DNA from: Butyrivibrio fibrisolvens
GTDB lineage: Bacteria > Bacillota > Clostridia > Lachnospirales > Lachnospiraceae
DNA length: 64,000 nt
Assembly (NCBI RefSeq): GCF_037113525.1
Contig: NZ_CP146963.1
Location: 372,001-436,000, forward strand
Direction of reading: 5' to 3'
Of this stretch, positions 36,934-45,539 are shown one piece after another; position 1 is the stretch's first letter; each line of letters starts with the position of its first letter. Position numbers and translations under genes: made by a program. The notes beneath the pieces were generated by a model, which saw only the letters and a program-made list of their open reading frames with translations, did no database searches and was not told the origin of the DNA.

Positions 36934-37473
36934 ATGAACAAAAAAGAAGTAGGTATTTCCATTACCAGTGCAATAATCAGAGTTGTATTACTGATAATAT
37001 TTTTATTCCTCCTGATAAAGTATTCAAAGGTTGCTTACAGCTATGGCCGTGGAATATTTAATCAGACTCCTGTATCCACTGGAGAAGGCGAATACTTTAA
37101 TGTCACAATACTTGAAGGCGAGACTGTATCAGAACTTGCAGATGCTCTTGAGGGGGCAGGCCTTATAAAGGACGCATTCCTTTTCAGGATCCAGGAATAT
37201 TTTTCTGAATATCATGGATTAGAACAGCCCGGAGTATATACTCTTTCAACAGCCATGACGCCTGATGAGATGCTTGCCATAATCTGTGCTAATGCAGATA
37301 AGGGCGATTCAGAGTCCGGCTCAGGTGAAGTAGAAAGCAATATATCTGATAACGTTAACGTAGAAGATAATTCATCAGGTACAGGAGCAGCCGAAGGCGA
37401 AGATATGGGTAGCGAAGGCGAGGATACACCTTCAGAAGGCGCTGAAGGTGGCGAAGGAGAAGATGCACAGTAA
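36934..37473 (+). CDS. Short MltG-like membrane protein without the transglycosylase domain
   Basis: 179 residues. One membrane helix (about 12-32). A LysM-like segment (VTILEGETVSELADALEGAGLIKDAFLFRIQEY...GVYTLSTAMTPDEMLAII, about 48-115) matches the N-terminal part of MltG/YceG. The chain then ends in an acidic Gly/Ser/Glu-rich tail, so the catalytic glutamate domain (~200 residues) is absent. It occupies the mltG slot of the Bacillus cluster (ruvX-DUF1292-mltG-trmR). The stop overlaps the next start (TAATG). Likely a peptidoglycan-binding or regulatory remnant. Confidence 0.78.
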   Translation: MNKKEVGISITSAIIRVVLLIIFLFLLIKYSKVAYSYGRGIFNQTPVSTGEGEYFNVTILEGETVSELADALEGAGLIKDAFLFRIQEYFSEYHGLEQPGVYTLSTAMTPDEMLAIICANADKGDSESGSGEVESNISDNVNVEDNSSGTGAAEGEDMGSEGEDTPSEGAEGGEGEDAQ

Positions 37474-38150
37474 TGACGGACCGCTTTGATGAAGAAGCTC
37501 TTATGGCCATAGATCCCGAAAGGATGAGGGAGTTTATATGTGCCATGGACAAAGGGAATGCCGAATATCTTGATAAGCTTGAAAAAGAGGCTATTGAAGG
37601 AGATGTTCCCATTATAAGAAAAGACACACAGTCTCTTCTTAAGTTTTTGCTCAGCTTGACGCATCCTTGTAATATCCTGGAAGTCGGAACAGCTACAGGC
37701 TTTTCAGCACTTCTTATGGCGGAATATTCGGATGCAGATACCACTATCACAACGATTGAGAAGTATGAAAAAAGGATACCTATTGCCAAAGAGCACTTTA
37801 ATTTATTTGACAAGGGAAAGAAGATAACCCTTTTGGAAGGGGATGCTGCAGACGTACTTAAAGAGCTTAATGAAGGATACGATTTTGTATTTATGGATGC
37901 AGCCAAAGGCCAGTACGAGAACTTCCTTCCGGAAGTTATGAGAGTCCTGAAAAAAGGCGGATTACTTGTTACAGACAATGTTCTTCAGGATGGAGATATA
38001 GTTCAGTCCAGGTTTGCTGTTACAAGGCGTAACAGAACCATACATGCCCGTATGAGGGATTATATCTACAATATAACCCACAGAGAAGATCTTCAGACGG
38101 TCATTCTGAATACGGGAGACGGAGTTACACTTAGTGTAAAGACCAAGTGA
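37473..38150 (+). CDS. trmR: O-methyltransferase, TrmR-like (tRNA 5-hydroxyuridine)
   Basis: 225 residues. Class I AdoMet methyltransferase with NILEVGTATGFSALLMAEY and the divalent-metal block FVFMDAAKGQYENF, as in catechol-type enzymes. In Bacillus the gene at this place (yrrM) is TrmR, which makes 5-methoxyuridine at tRNA position 34. The next gene is the U32 protein that makes the hydroxyuridine precursor, so the pair forms one modification route. Family is certain; the tRNA role is inferred from order. Confidence 0.88.
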   Translation: MTDRFDEEALMAIDPERMREFICAMDKGNAEYLDKLEKEAIEGDVPIIRKDTQSLLKFLLSLTHPCNILEVGTATGFSALLMAEYSDADTTITTIEKYEKRIPIAKEHFNLFDKGKKITLLEGDAADVLKELNEGYDFVFMDAAKGQYENFLPEVMRVLKKGGLLVTDNVLQDGDIVQSRFAVTRRNRTIHARMRDYIYNITHREDLQTVILNTGDGVTLSVKTK

Positions 38151-38195
38151 TCTGTGTTATTCGTAGTTTTGTTTTATTTAGAAAGTGTTAATTAA

Positions 38196-39449
38196 ATGAA
38201 AGAAGTAAAGAAACCTGAATTACTGATACCTGCCAGCAGCCTTGAAGTTTTAAAGACTGCTGTTAATTATGGAGCTGATGCCGTATACATTGGCGGAGAA
38301 GCTTTCAGCCTTCGCGCTAAGGCGAAGAATTTCTCTAAAGAGGATATGGCAGCAGGAATTAAGTATGCTCATGATCATGGCGCACATGTTCATGTAACTG
38401 CTAATATCCTTGCTCATAATTATGATCTTAAGGGTGCAGAAGAGTATTTTCATGAACTTAAGGAACTTGGACCAGATGCTATGATCATCGCTGATCCGGG
38501 TCTTTTCATGATGGCAAGAAGGATCTGTCCTGAAATAGAGATTCACGTATCAACTCAGGCTAACAATACTAACTATGAGACATATAAATTCTGGCATAAC
38601 CTTGGCGCAAAGCGCGTTGTTGCTGCCAGAGAGCTTTCTCTTGCAGAAATTAAAGAGATCAGGGCTAATATTCCTGATGATCTTGAGATAGAATCATTTA
38701 TCCACGGAGCTATGTGTATCTCCTATTCAGGCAGATGCCTTCTGTCCAACTACTTCACAGGACGTGATGCCAATCACGGAGCCTGCACACATCCATGCAG
38801 ATGGAAGTATGCGGTTGTTGAAGAGTCAAGACCCGGAGAATATCTTCCTGTATATGAGAATGAGAGAGGCACATTTATCTTTAATTCAAAAGATCTGTGC
38901 ATGATCGAGCACATTCCGGAACTTATCGATGCAGGAATCAATTCCTTCAAGATCGAAGGACGTATGAAGACAGCCCTTTACGTAGCTACAGTTGCCCGTA
39001 CATATAGAAAGGCAATTGACGATTATCTTGAATCAGAAGAGAAGTACCGTGCTAATATGCCATGGTACCAGGATGAGATCGCAAGATGTACATATCGTCA
39101 GTTCACAACAGGATTCTATTTTGGTAAGCCATCTGATGAATCCCAGATCTATGACAGCAATACATATGTAAACGAATATACATATCTTGGAATAGTTGAC
39201 AGCATTAATGATAAGGGACTTGCCCGTATTGAGCAGAGAAATAAATTCTCAGTTGGCGAGACCATCGAGATCATGAAGCCTGATGGAAGAGATATTGAAA
39301 CGGTTGTAAAAGCAATCTATGCAGAGGATGGAACATCCCAGGAGTCTGCACCTCATCCACAGCAGCTTATTGATATTGAACTTGATACAGTTCCTGAAGC
39401 AGGTGATATTCTTAGAATTCACGCGCCTCAGAATGGAAATCTGCGCTAA
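38196..39449 (+). CDS. trhP: U32-family protein, tRNA uridine hydroxylation TrhP-like
   Basis: 417 residues. Starts KKPELLIPASSLEVLKTAVNYGADAVYIGGE. The U32 signature is ESFIHGAMCISYSGRCLLSNYF, followed by CTHPCRWKY with conserved cysteines. Bacillus YrrN/YrrO and E. coli YegQ of this family install 5-hydroxyuridine-34 from prephenate. It follows trmR by 45 bases, giving hydroxylation then methylation. It is one gene here, where Bacillus has two. Confidence 0.9.
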   Translation: MKEVKKPELLIPASSLEVLKTAVNYGADAVYIGGEAFSLRAKAKNFSKEDMAAGIKYAHDHGAHVHVTANILAHNYDLKGAEEYFHELKELGPDAMIIADPGLFMMARRICPEIEIHVSTQANNTNYETYKFWHNLGAKRVVAARELSLAEIKEIRANIPDDLEIESFIHGAMCISYSGRCLLSNYFTGRDANHGACTHPCRWKYAVVEESRPGEYLPVYENERGTFIFNSKDLCMIEHIPELIDAGINSFKIEGRMKTALYVATVARTYRKAIDDYLESEEKYRANMPWYQDEIARCTYRQFTTGFYFGKPSDESQIYDSNTYVNEYTYLGIVDSINDKGLARIEQRNKFSVGETIEIMKPDGRDIETVVKAIYAEDGTSQESAPHPQQLIDIELDTVPEAGDILRIHAPQNGNLR

Positions 39450-39494
39450 ATAAAAGCGCGGATTTCCGAAAATAAAAAATCGTTAAAAAAACTG

Positions 39495-39523
39495 TTGACA
39501 TAAGTGGTAGAAGTGCGTATACT
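39495..39523 (+). promoter_or_regulatory. Consensus promoter of tRNA-Gln
   Basis: TTGACA (39495-39500), 17 bases, TATACT (39518-39523), 13 bases ahead of the tRNA. A near-perfect sigma-A promoter, as expected for a stable RNA. Confidence 0.88.
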
Positions 39524-39536
39524 TTTATCTTGTCGA

Positions 39537-39609
39537 TGGGCTATCGCCAAGCGGTAAGGCAACGGACTCTGACTCCGTCACTTCGCAGGTTCGAATCCTG
39601 CTAGCCCAG
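39537..39609 (+). tRNA. tRNA-Gln (anticodon CTG)
   Basis: 73 bases. Acceptor arms TGGGCTA and TAGCCCA pair, with G as discriminator. Anticodon stem ACGGA/TCCGT holds the loop CTCTGAC, anticodon CTG. The T-arm has GGTTCGAATCC. CCA is not encoded. A single tRNA, with its own promoter and terminator. Confidence 0.96.
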
Positions 39610-39617
39610 CTAAATTT

Positions 39618-39658
39618 AAAAGCTCTACAGTTATTTGACTGTAGAGCTTTTCTTTTTT
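39618..39658 (+). terminator. Terminator of tRNA-Gln
   Basis: AAAAGCTCTACAGT pairs with ACTGTAGAGCTTTT (14 bp, six-base loop), then CTTTTTTT. Strong intrinsic terminator. Confidence 0.93.
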
Positions 39659-39736
39659 TATGTTTTTCCTGTATAATGAAATAAGTGTTGCGTCTTGATA
39701 GACGTATCGTGATTAAAAAACAAGGAGAGTAATTTA

Positions 39737-41347
39737 ATGAGAGGGAACAACAGATTTGTTGCAGGGGTTAAAAGGGGCGTATGTGCACTGCTTTGTACAG
39801 CACTGGTAATTGTGTCTATGATGTACACAGATAAGGCTAGCATAACAGCACATGCAGATGGTTTTGTATCACTTAGCGCTAGCATAAGTGGTTCAAATGT
39901 CATTATTAAGGCTACGACTTCAAGCGTTCCGGCAAGTTCAGATGGATTATATCATCTGTATGCACAGAACGTTTATGATACAGGTGTTACAGGAACACAG
40001 GTTGCAACTGCAGCAGCAGGAACATCTGCAACTTTTACAGTTGCACTTAATAACAATACTGCAAACTCAATGCTCTACAAGAAATTCGTAGTAGCAACAT
40101 CCCAGGGCGGAGTAATGACTCAGGTTAGTAATGCAGCTTATATTACAAATCCTGAGGCAATAGCTACACATACAGTAGCAAGAGTTCAGGCAGGTAAGAA
40201 GGGAATCATTCCTGAGTCTACAATGATCCATTCAGGTGATATCGTAACTCTCGGAATCGATCAGTGCTCATATAACCTTCTTATGTCACAGCTCCTTAAT
40301 AAGAGCGGAGCTCAGATCACTTACAATTACAACGGTAAGACATATTCATTTAACGCAGGAACAGTTCAGGCTTATGACTGGCTCATTTCCATGTTTAAGC
40401 AGAACGGAATATCCTGTACAATGGTTCTTCTTAATGACTGGCATGCCGACCTTACATCTATCAACCCTCTCTCAAGATCAGCAGGACATTCATATTATGC
40501 ATACAATGCAGCAGATCAGGCAGGTGTTGAGCTTCTTGCAGCTATAGGTTCATTCCTTGCTTCAAGATACAGTAACCAGGGACTTGGACAGATCGATAAC
40601 TTCGTAATCGGTAACGAGATCAACGCAAGATATCTTTGGAACTACATGTCCAACGTTGATGCTACAACTTTTGCAGTTCAGAATGCCAATGCATTCCGTG
40701 TATTCTACAATGCGATCAAGTCACAGAATGCTAATGCTAACGTATATACATGTATTGACCAGATGTGGGCTAAGACCAACGAGCCTAACAAATATTATGC
40801 AGGAAAAGATTACCTTGATCTGTTCAATTCCTACATTTCATCAGAAGGTAATATCAACTGGTCACTTGCTGTTCATCCATATGATGTACCTCTTACAAAC
40901 AGCTATGCATGGGCTAATTCTTCCAAGTATGTAACACATGATATTTCTTCACCATATGTTGCTATGGAGAATATTGAAGTAGTAACAGACTACATGTGCA
41001 CACAGGGACTTAGGGCTCCTAACGGAGAAGTAAGATCCATCATCTGCAGTGAGGTTGGATACAGCTCACACGCCGGTGAAGCTATTCAGGCAGCAGCTAT
41101 TACTTATGCTTATGAAATTGCCATGAATAACCAGCACATAGATGCTTTTATTTATAACAAGCAGATGGATGCATCTGCAGAGCTTGCTCAGGGTCTTGCA
41201 CTTGGACTTGTTACACAGGGCGGTGCTCATAAGCAGGCATATACATATTATCAGAACCTTGACGGTGCTAATGCTCAGCAGTATATAAATGCTGCAGCAG
41301 CTACTATTGGTGTAACTGATCTTAACTCGATCATTGTAAAGAGATAA
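39737..41347 (+). CDS. Secreted glycosidase-like protein (DUF5722 type)
   Basis: 536 residues. Signal peptide: basic MRGNNRFVAGVKRG, hydrophobic core VCALLCTALVIVSMMY, likely cut near AHA. A beta-sandwich-like region (about 35-135) is followed by a predicted barrel with IDNFVIGNEINARYLW (Asn-Glu pair), SLAVHPYDVP and IICSEVGYSS. The NE near the middle and the E near the end look like the acid and nucleophile of clan-A glycosidases; this is inference. I associate it with DUF5722. Substrate unknown, though a plant-fibre role would suit a rumen clostridium. CAAGGAGAG precedes the ATG. Confidence 0.8.
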   Translation: MRGNNRFVAGVKRGVCALLCTALVIVSMMYTDKASITAHADGFVSLSASISGSNVIIKATTSSVPASSDGLYHLYAQNVYDTGVTGTQVATAAAGTSATFTVALNNNTANSMLYKKFVVATSQGGVMTQVSNAAYITNPEAIATHTVARVQAGKKGIIPESTMIHSGDIVTLGIDQCSYNLLMSQLLNKSGAQITYNYNGKTYSFNAGTVQAYDWLISMFKQNGISCTMVLLNDWHADLTSINPLSRSAGHSYYAYNAADQAGVELLAAIGSFLASRYSNQGLGQIDNFVIGNEINARYLWNYMSNVDATTFAVQNANAFRVFYNAIKSQNANANVYTCIDQMWAKTNEPNKYYAGKDYLDLFNSYISSEGNINWSLAVHPYDVPLTNSYAWANSSKYVTHDISSPYVAMENIEVVTDYMCTQGLRAPNGEVRSIICSEVGYSSHAGEAIQAAAITYAYEIAMNNQHIDAFIYNKQMDASAELAQGLALGLVTQGGAHKQAYTYYQNLDGANAQQYINAAAATIGVTDLNSIIVKR

Positions 41348-41378
41348 TTATAATTATTTAATTTGACGGAAAAACTAT

Positions 41379-42161
41379 ATGTATTGTTTTAAATCTAGAA
41401 TCAGATATAGCGAGATAGACTCTCAGGGCTTCCTATCTATGGAGGCCCTTATGAATTATTTTCAGGATTGCTCTACATTCCAGTCGGAAGATGGCGGAAT
41501 TGGAATCGATTATCTTGGTGAAAGAGATCAGGCATGGGTCGTAAACTCATGGCAGGTCGATGTTTCGAGATATCCCAGACTTGGCGAAAAAGTTATAATC
41601 GGTACGATTCCATACGAAATAAAAGGCTTTGTCGGATGCAGAAATTACTTCATGGATACGGAAGATGGTGAAAGACTTGCTGTCGCCAATTCTGTATGGG
41701 CTCTCATCAATATAAAAAAAGGCGGGCCCGTCAGGGTTACTCCTGATATCCTTGAGGGATACCCAATAGAAGAAAAACTGCCGATGGAGTATCTGCCCAG
41801 AAAGATTTCTTTTCCTAAAGAAGGAGATATCAAAAAGGCAGAGAAGATACCGGTTCAGCCTTATCATCTTGATACTAATCAGCATGTAAATAATAATCAA
41901 TATATCAATATGGGTATGGGCGTTATAAGATCGCTCGAGGATAATTGTGAGGTTATGCCCACTGTCCAAAGGCTCCGCGCAGAATACAGGATGCAGGCAC
42001 GTCTTGGAGATGTGATATATCCTGTCTGCTGCACAAACGCAAATGAGAGCGGCATAGTCCATACAGTTTCACTTGGTGATGAAGATGGCAAACCCTACTG
42101 CATTATAGAAGTGACCCAAAAGGATGTATCAGGTTCCGGAAAGGAGGAACATAATGTTTAA
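41379..42161 (+). CDS. Acyl-ACP thioesterase
   Basis: 260 residues, double hot-dog fold. N-terminal half YCFKSRIRYSEIDSQGFLSMEALMNYFQDCSTFQSE. The second half holds the catalytic block LDTNQHVNNNQYIN (Asp/Asn/His, about residues 167-180). It releases fatty acids from acyl carrier protein. It matches the bacterial FatA-like family (PF01643). The stop lies 8 bases past the start of the next gene, so they are coupled. Confidence 0.9.
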   Translation: MYCFKSRIRYSEIDSQGFLSMEALMNYFQDCSTFQSEDGGIGIDYLGERDQAWVVNSWQVDVSRYPRLGEKVIIGTIPYEIKGFVGCRNYFMDTEDGERLAVANSVWALINIKKGGPVRVTPDILEGYPIEEKLPMEYLPRKISFPKEGDIKKAEKIPVQPYHLDTNQHVNNNQYINMGMGVIRSLEDNCEVMPTVQRLRAEYRMQARLGDVIYPVCCTNANESGIVHTVSLGDEDGKPYCIIEVTQKDVSGSGKEEHNV

Positions 42162-43005
42162 TTTAGGTGAAAAACAGACTCTGGTGGTTACCAAGAAAGT
42201 TGATTTTGGCATATATCTGGCTGAAGAGGGAACTGACGGAAGCGAAAGAGTCCTCCTTCCCAAAAAACAGGTTCCAAAGGATTGCAAACTTGGAGATAAG
42301 TTAGAAGTATTTCTTTATAAAGATTCTGATGACAGACTTATTTCTACATTAACTGAGCCTAAGCTTATGCTGCATCAGGTAGGAAGACTTACAGTAACTG
42401 ATGTTGGAAAGATAGGCGCTTTCATGGACTGGGGACTTGAAAAAGACGTACTTCTTCCCTTCCATGAGCAGACCAGGAGAGTCAGAAAGGGCGAGGAAGT
42501 TCTGTGTGCTCTATATATAGATAAATCAAGCCGTCTGTGCGTTACCATGAATGTCTATGAGTATCTTGATACAGACAGCCCTTATGAAAAGGATTCCCGT
42601 GTTACAGGTGTTGTTTATGAGATGAGTGATAACTTTGGTGCTTTTGTTGCGGTAGATGACAGGTACTCAGCACTGATCCCCAAGAAAGAGCTTTACGGTG
42701 ATATTCAGATAGGTGATACAGTAAATGCCAGAGTTGTTACAGTCCGCGAGGATGGAAAGCTTACTCTTAGTATCAGAGAAAAGACCCTTCAGCAGATGGA
42801 TATAGATGCAAAGAAGATCCTTGAAGAGATAGATGCCTATAACGGTGTACTTCCATTTACCGATAAAGCAAGTCCTGATATTATCAGAGACAAGATCTCA
42901 ATGAGTAAAAATGAGTTTAAGCGTGCGGTAGGAAGACTTTTAAAAGAGGGTAAGATCGAGATCTTTGAGCGAGGAATCCGTAAGACAGATAAAGCGGATG
43001 AATAA
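42154..43005 (+). CDS. cvfB: S1-domain RNA-binding protein, CvfB-like
   Basis: About 283 residues. Starts at 42154 (MFNLGEKQTLVV) because AAGGAGG lies seven bases ahead; the longer open frame from 42124 overlaps the thioesterase. Three S1-like beta-barrels (LTVTDVGKIGAFMDWGLEKDVLLPF; RVTGVVYEMSDNFGAFVAVDDRYSALIP) and a C-terminal winged helix (MSKNEFKRAVGRLLKEGKIEIF). CvfB-family proteins bind RNA and influence virulence-factor and toxin expression in staphylococci. Confidence 0.88.
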   Translation: MFNLGEKQTLVVTKKVDFGIYLAEEGTDGSERVLLPKKQVPKDCKLGDKLEVFLYKDSDDRLISTLTEPKLMLHQVGRLTVTDVGKIGAFMDWGLEKDVLLPFHEQTRRVRKGEEVLCALYIDKSSRLCVTMNVYEYLDTDSPYEKDSRVTGVVYEMSDNFGAFVAVDDRYSALIPKKELYGDIQIGDTVNARVVTVREDGKLTLSIREKTLQQMDIDAKKILEEIDAYNGVLPFTDKASPDIIRDKISMSKNEFKRAVGRLLKEGKIEIFERGIRKTDKADE

Positions 43006-43035
43006 AAGATCGGTCATTAAAAGTTGATGTGCCTG

Positions 43036-43068
43036 CAAAAAAAGCACGGCAAGATAACTTGCCGTGCT
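43036..43068 (-). terminator. Terminator of yjfB
   Basis: AGCACGGCAAG/CTTGCCGTGCT around ATAA, with a seven-T run on the minus strand. Points toward the end of the minus-strand yjfB and lies between converging genes. Confidence 0.85.
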
Positions 43069-43155
43069 CTGGCTGGTGCGTTGTCGGCGCACGTTCTGAC
43101 TTTCTGAAGATTCATGAGTTTCTTTTTGCAATGACGAAAGAAAAAATATGAATCA

Positions 43156-43353
43156 TTATACCGAAGCGTCAAAACTACTGCCTACACTTGGGTTAACTGA
43201 CAGCTCCATCTGCTTACCAAGTTCATCGAGGTTCTGCGTCATTGCTTCGCCCAGGTCTTTGTAAGTGTCGAGCTGTTTTGCAAACATCGCAACGCTAAAG
43301 TCGTTTTGAAGTTTGCTCATGGATAACGCGGTAGAAAGACTTGCTATATCCAT
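43156..43353 (-). CDS. YjfB-like putative motility protein
   Basis: 65 residues: MDIASLSTALSMSKLQNDFSVAMFAKQLDTYKDLG...SVNPSVGSSFDASV. It resembles the small YjfB family (PF14070) found beside motility genes. The frame is open from 43419, but AAGGAGG upstream sets the start at 43353. A GCCGATAT box, like the -10 of sigma-28 (SigD) promoters, lies 79 bases ahead. With its own terminator it is a single-gene unit. Exact role unknown. Confidence 0.8.
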   Translation of the reverse strand: MDIASLSTALSMSKLQNDFSVAMFAKQLDTYKDLGEAMTQNLDELGKQMELSVNPSVGSSFDASV

Positions 43354-43431
43354 ATACCTCACCTCCTTGTGCGGAATGATCGAAAATGCTGCTATATAAG
43401 CGAAAGCATATTCAACCATATCTTATAGTTC

Positions 43432-43439
43432 ATATCGGC
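43432..43439 (-). promoter_or_regulatory. Possible sigma-28 (-10) box for yjfB
   Basis: On the minus strand GCCGATAT matches the SigD/FliA -10. The -35 TAAA at 15 bases is not present, so the site is only half supported. Confidence 0.4.
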
Positions 43440-43652
43440 TGTTTTCGCCTGATAAATGATATATAATTTGTTTTTTGTGCAATTTTTTAGAACATAAATT
43501 ATTTTTTCACCCCGAAAATTACTAAAAACCACTTTAGCTATTAATAATTCACAAAAAAACACTGTGTAATTATAGATTTTTTCAATAAAGTGCTTTACAA
43601 TATAGCAAGGGGGAAATATCCAATCTTGTGAAATGAAAGGGGCACTTCATAA

Positions 43653-44741
43653 ATGATTTCAAATCAGATTTTACAGAATACGATTGATGGCCTTAAGAAC
43701 ATCGCGCACGTTGAGCTTTGTGTACTTGATGTTGACGGTAAAGAGGTCGCATCTACACTTGCTGAGGCTGCAGATGTTTCTGTTTCCGCAAGAGAGTTTG
43801 TGGCATCTCCTGCAGATTCCCAGGAAATTCAGGGACAGCAGTATTTCAAAATATATGATGAGCAGCAGCTTGAGTATATTCTTATTGCAAGAGGAAGCGG
43901 TGAGAATATATACATGCTTGGCAAGATGATAGCATTTCAGCTTCAGAGCCTGCTCGTTGCATATAAAGAGAGATTTGACAAGGATAACTTTATCAAGAAC
44001 CTCCTTCTTGATAACCTCCTTCTTGTTGATATTTATTCACGTGCCAAGAAGCTCCATATCCAGTCTGATTCTCCAAGAGTAACCATGATCATGGAGTCAG
44101 ATAACGGAAGAGATGCAGGTGCACTTGAGCTTACAAGAACTCACATCGGATCAACAGGTGATGATTTTGTAACTGAGGTAGATGAGGATAACGTTATCAT
44201 CGTAAAAGACGTATCTTCACTTGATACTCCTCAGGAGATCAGTAAGTTTGCAGCAGGTCTTGCTTCTGAACTTGAGAAGGAAGGTCTTAAGGGAGTGCGC
44301 ATTGCTGTTGGTACAACTGTCAAGGAGATAAAAGAAGTCAGCCGCTCATACAAGGAAGCTAAGATGGCTCTTGATGTTGGTAAGATTTTCTTTGAAGGCC
44401 GCAAAGTCATCAGCTATGGCGAACTCGGAATCGGAAGACTTATATACCAGCTTCCTATACCGCTTTGCAAGATGTTCATAAAAGAGATATTTGGTGGCAA
44501 GAACCCCGATGATTTCGATGAGGAGACTCTCGTTACTATCGATAAATTCTTTGAGAACAATCTTAATGTATCAGAGACATCAAGACAGCTCTTTATTCAC
44601 CGTAATACACTTGTGTATCGTCTGGACAAACTTCAAAAGAGCACAGGTCTTGATCTGCGTGTATTTGAAGATGCTATTACCTTCAAGATCGCACTTATGG
44701 TCGTTAAGTACATGAAATATATGGAAAAGTTTGAATATTAA
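43653..44741 (+). CDS. PucR/CdaR-type transcriptional regulator
   Basis: 362 residues. The C-terminal ~60 residues are the PucR-type helix-turn-helix (NNLNVSETSRQLFIHRNTLVYRLDKLQKSTGLDLRVFEDAITFKIAL). The middle (about 130-290) is a GGDEF-like regulator fold (YKEAKMALDVGKIF). The N-terminal part (about 1-110) resembles a sensor domain. Members often sense small acids or purine breakdown products; the ligand here is unknown. The 299-base gap before it, to yjfB, is AT-rich with the yjfB control region and no other feature. ftsE follows by 60 bases. Confidence 0.85.
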   Translation: MISNQILQNTIDGLKNIAHVELCVLDVDGKEVASTLAEAADVSVSAREFVASPADSQEIQGQQYFKIYDEQQLEYILIARGSGENIYMLGKMIAFQLQSLLVAYKERFDKDNFIKNLLLDNLLLVDIYSRAKKLHIQSDSPRVTMIMESDNGRDAGALELTRTHIGSTGDDFVTEVDEDNVIIVKDVSSLDTPQEISKFAAGLASELEKEGLKGVRIAVGTTVKEIKEVSRSYKEAKMALDVGKIFFEGRKVISYGELGIGRLIYQLPIPLCKMFIKEIFGGKNPDDFDEETLVTIDKFFENNLNVSETSRQLFIHRNTLVYRLDKLQKSTGLDLRVFEDAITFKIALMVVKYMKYMEKFEY

Positions 44742-44801
44742 AAAATAAGTCCGGTTGCAATAATAAGGGAGAAGCTGCGGGACTTATAGAGAGGACAATG
44801 G

Positions 44802-45539
44802 ATGGAAAAAGCGCGAAGAAAGAGGAGAAGGATCCCCAGCGACGAGATAATAACACTTGAGAATGTGACTAAGTCCTATACAACGGGATCTCCTGCTTTG
44901 GATGGTGTGTCGCTTCACATCAAAAAGGGCGAATTTGTATTTATAGTTGGAGATTCCGGTTCAGGCAAGTCAACACTTATAAAACTCCTTCTTCGTGAGC
45001 TCACTGCTACTGAAGGTGAAATCACGGTGATGGGGTACAACCTGAATCATATAAGGCATCGTAAGATACCTAAATTCCGCCGAAATCTCGGCATAGTATT
45101 CCAGGATTTCAGACTGCTTCCTGATCGTAATGTTTATGAAAACGTTGCTTTTGCTCAGCATATCATTCAGAAACCGGGAAGTGAAATTCGCAGAAATGTA
45201 CCAAAGATCTTAGCAACAGTTGGCCTTGCCGGTAAATATAAGAATAAGATAACTCAACTCTCCGGAGGTGAGCAGCAGCGTGTTGCTCTTGCAAGAGCAC
45301 TTGTTAATAAGCCATCTATTCTTTTGGCCGATGAGCCGACAGGTAACCTTGATCCCAATACTTCATGGGAGATCATGAAGCTGCTTGAGAAGATCAATGA
45401 AAATGGTACAACTATTGTAATGGTTACCCATAACCGTGAGATCGTCAATGCAATGCAGAAACGCGTTATTACAATGAAAAAAGGCGTCATAGTAGACGAC
45501 GCTGAGAAGGGCGTATATATCGATGATGAGGATTATTAG
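44802..45539 (+). CDS. ftsE: Cell division ATP-binding protein FtsE
   Basis: 245 residues. ABC ATPase with Walker A GDSGSGKST, signature LSGGEQQRVALARAL, Walker B ILLADEPTGNLDP and the H-loop in VTHNREIV. The basic N-terminal leader MEKARRKRRR precedes the usual start of the family. Works with FtsX in the inner membrane to switch on cell-wall hydrolases at division. It overlaps ftsX by 17 bases. Confidence 0.96.
   Translation: MEKARRKRRRIPSDEIITLENVTKSYTTGSPALDGVSLHIKKGEFVFIVGDSGSGKSTLIKLLLRELTATEGEITVMGYNLNHIRHRKIPKFRRNLGIVFQDFRLLPDRNVYENVAFAQHIIQKPGSEIRRNVPKILATVGLAGKYKNKITQLSGGEQQRVALARALVNKPSILLADEPTGNLDPNTSWEIMKLLEKINENGTTIVMVTHNREIVNAMQKRVITMKKGVIVDDAEKGVYIDDEDY

Noticed and set aside
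43354..43419. Longer N-terminus for yjfB
   Set aside because: The AAGGAGG ribosome site lies inside that stretch and points to the start at 43353.
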